Assembly: GCA_946479535.1 (NCBI GenBank)
Contig: CAMLGP010000103.1
Location: 1 to 7,957 of the forward strand
From: an uncultured Bacteroidota bacterium
GTDB lineage: Bacteria > Bacteroidota > Bacteroidia > Chitinophagales > Chitinophagaceae
Reading direction: 5' to 3'
Length of the DNA: 7,957 nucleotides
Shown: one piece after another, positions 6,711-7,957 of the stretch
Layout: every line of letters begins with the position of its first letter
Position numbering within the stretch: position 1 is the stretch's first letter
Translations under genes and position numbers: made by a program
The notes under the pieces: model-generated
What the model saw: only the letters and a program-made list of their open reading frames with translations
Databases searched by the model: none
Told to the model about the DNA's origin: nothing

Positions 6711-7298
6711 CTAGTGAGCCAATTCTCTTTTTTCAAATTTCATGTTATCCTTGTCATATCTTCCCAGCCACCAGCCTGTCTCCCTGTATTGCACACTTAC
6801 ATCCTTTGCACCAACACTATTCAGGAAATTAATAGCATCCTGCTCATTGGTTTTGGCTGTACATTCCAGTGCCATTACAAAAGTGTCATCAGTGGAGCGT
6901 GGATTGAAATGATCCTTTTTTACAAAAGGAGCCAGCTGGCACAACCAGCAAAAAGTCAATACCATTCCTACAGATGCGAACAAAACCGTTAACTCAAACG
7001 TAATAGGTATCCACGCGGGCAAAGAGAAATAAGGTTTACCACCGAAGTTCAGTGCCCAGTCCAGCGTAAGAGCCCAGGTAATGAAACCTACCGCCGTGGC
7101 GGTACCAGTGATACCATATATAAAGCCGGCAACATGGAGACTGGTATCACGTAATCCCATTTCTTTATCCAGACCATGGATAGGAAAAGGAGTAAATACA
7201 TCATGGATCTTATAACCCGCTCTGCGCACTTTCTTTACAGCAGGAAACAGGACGGCCTCGTCATCAAAATTGCCTACTACAAATTTTTTTACTGGCAT
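6711..7298 (-). CDS. actD: Alternative complex III membrane subunit ActD (DUF3341 family)
   Basis: A 195-residue ACIII subunit without redox cofactors. Family features are an N-terminal soluble ferredoxin-like part with EAVLFPAVKKVRRAGY (14-29), the conserved FTPFPIHGLD (35-44), two membrane helices at about residues 55-79 and 97-122 joined by a loop, and the WIPITFELTVL motif (96-106) that starts the second helix. A C-terminal soluble segment ends with GWWLGRYDKD (175-184). It lies between actC (81-base gap upstream) and actE (30-base gap downstream), which is the usual ACIII order. The ATG at 7298 starts MPVKKFVVGNFDDE, matching the expected short N terminus before the conserved region, and it follows a TTTGAATTAAT leader. 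The stop is TAG at 6713-6711. ActD is thought to help hold the ActC/ActF membrane core together; its mechanism is not evident from sequence. Confidence 0.95.
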   Translation of the reverse strand: MPVKKFVVGNFDDEAVLFPAVKKVRRAGYKIHDVFTPFPIHGLDKEMGLRDTSLHVAGFIYGITGTATAVGFITWALTLDWALNFGGKPYFSLPAWIPITFELTVLFASVGMVLTFCWLCQLAPFVKKDHFNPRSTDDTFVMALECTAKTNEQDAINFLNSVGAKDVSVQYRETGWWLGRYDKDNMKFEKRELAH

Positions 7299-7314
7299 AT
7301 TCTATTAATTCAAA
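7299..7314 (-). promoter_or_regulatory. SD-less leader of actD with GAATTAAT element
   Basis: TTTGAATTAAT (7314-7304) lies five bases before the actD ATG, in the same arrangement as at actE. No Shine-Dalgarno sequence is seen. The start is otherwise supported by the conserved ActD N terminus. The element may act as an A/T-rich ribosome-loading site, which is inference. Confidence 0.4.
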
Positions 7315-7351
7315 AGTTATACGTCAAAAATCAAACTGACTGCCTATTTCG

Positions 7352-7376
7352 AATTTTTACTTTTTAATTTTTACTT
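7352..7376 (-). repeat. Short direct repeat in the actC-actD spacer
   Basis: The 11-mer AAGTAAAAATT (transcribed strand) occurs twice, at 7376-7366 and 7362-7352, with a 14-base period, in the AT-rich 81-base spacer after the actC stop codon. This is the longest spacer in the window. It could be simple low-complexity sequence or a processing or binding site; nothing else supports a function. Confidence 0.45.
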
Positions 7377-7379
7377 CTT

Positions 7380-7957
7380 TTATGCACCGTGATCATGTGC
7401 ATGCTCATGCGCAAATCCTTCAAAACTTTCGGTCTCAACCGCATCCATCTTCGATTTATAATTCTCCCCGCTGCGTTTCAATATATGCTTGATCTCTGCC
7501 ACCGCAATAACCGGGAAGAATTTGGAGAACAGGAAGTAACAGGTAAAGAACAATCCAAATGTTCCCAGGTAAAATCCAACCTCCCATATGGTGGGTCTGT
7601 AATAGGTGCTCCAGGAGCTAGGAAGGTAATCACGGTATACTGAAGTAACGATGATCACAAAACGCTCGAACCACATACCGATATTCACCAGGATACTCAT
7701 GAAGAATGTCAGCAAAAGATTCCTCCTCATTTTGCGGAACCAGAAGATCTGGGGTGATAATACGTTACATCCCATCATCAGGTAATAACTCCATCCATAA
7801 GGGCTGTTCAGGTTCACACGGTTTTCCTTGAAGGCAAACCACTCATAAGGAACATGTGAATACCAGGCAATAAAGAGCTCTGTCAGGTAGGCGATACCTA
7901 CAATCGAACCCGTCAATACAATTACCTTATTCATTTCATCGATATGCTCGATGGTAA
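7380..7957 (-). CDS. actC: Alternative complex III subunit ActC (NrfD/PsrC-like quinol-binding membrane protein), C-terminal part
   Basis: The last 191 codons of a larger gene whose 5' part lies beyond the right edge. The frame is open to base 7957 and reads TIEHIDEMNKVIVLTG, so the ATG at 7934 is an internal Met and not the start. ActC is the NrfD-like membrane subunit that forms the quinol site and a proposed proton path of ACIII. The fragment shows four hydrophobic helices and the ActC-type stretches TELFIAWYSHVPYE, YYLMMGCNVLSPQ and NIGMWFERFVIIVTS, the last containing the conserved Trp-Phe-Glu-Arg. The tail is charged and ends in a His-rich HEHAHDHGA. An 81-base AT-rich spacer separates it from actD. 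Full-length relatives are roughly 450-480 residues, so more than half is missing. The family assignment is firm from these motifs and from the actD-actE-actF context. Confidence 0.94.
   Translation of the reverse strand, partial: TIEHIDEMNKVIVLTGSIVGIAYLTELFIAWYSHVPYEWFAFKENRVNLNSPYGWSYYLMMGCNVLSPQIFWFRKMRRNLLLTFFMSILVNIGMWFERFVIIVTSVYRDYLPSSWSTYYRPTIWEVGFYLGTFGLFFTCYFLFSKFFPVIAVAEIKHILKRSGENYKSKMDAVETESFEGFAHEHAHDHGA

Noticed and set aside
7380..7934. ATG at 7934 as the true start of actC
   Set aside because: The frame stays open upstream to the window edge with family-like residues (TIEHIDE), and 184 residues is far too short for ActC.

Overview
The window is part of one long minus-strand respiratory operon from a member of the Bacteroidota, most likely a Chitinophagaceae-like lineage. 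That placement rests on recalled family resemblance and on AT-rich, Shine-Dalgarno-poor leaders; no search was run. All nine genes point the same way and are separated by only about 20 to 80 bases. I see no rRNA, tRNA, CRISPR, insertion sequence or clear rho-independent terminator, and no gene-free stretch longer than about 80 bases.

Read in the direction of transcription (high to low coordinates), the first block encodes the distal half of alternative complex III, the quinol-oxidising complex that replaces bc1 in this phylum. It contains the C-terminal part of ActC (cut by the window end), ActD, the mono-haem lipoprotein cytochrome ActE, and the membrane subunit ActF. ActA and ActB would be expected just beyond the right edge.

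The second block encodes an aa3-type (A-family) cytochrome c oxidase: CoxB with a CuA site, CoxA with all haem a, haem a3 and CuB ligands, haem O synthase (CtaB/CyoE), a five-helix subunit III, and the start of a second subunit III-like protein cut by the left edge. Together the genes specify a chain from quinol through ACIII and its cytochrome c domain to CuA, then haem a, then haem a3/CuB and O2. The haem-biosynthesis enzyme sits inside the same transcript. In this phylum the two complexes are known to be able to associate as a supercomplex.

The most notable anomaly is in actE. Its reading frame breaks a few codons after the CAICH haem motif, and the rest of the cytochrome c domain continues in another frame. 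Removing two bases (or adding one) restores a canonical CxxCHGxxxDGxG sequence. The break is therefore either a sequencing or assembly error or a recent disabling mutation. Other points are two adjacent perfect inverted repeats at the ctaB/coxC junction, a recurring GAATTAA leader element just upstream of three start codons, and histidine-rich tails on CoxA and ActC.
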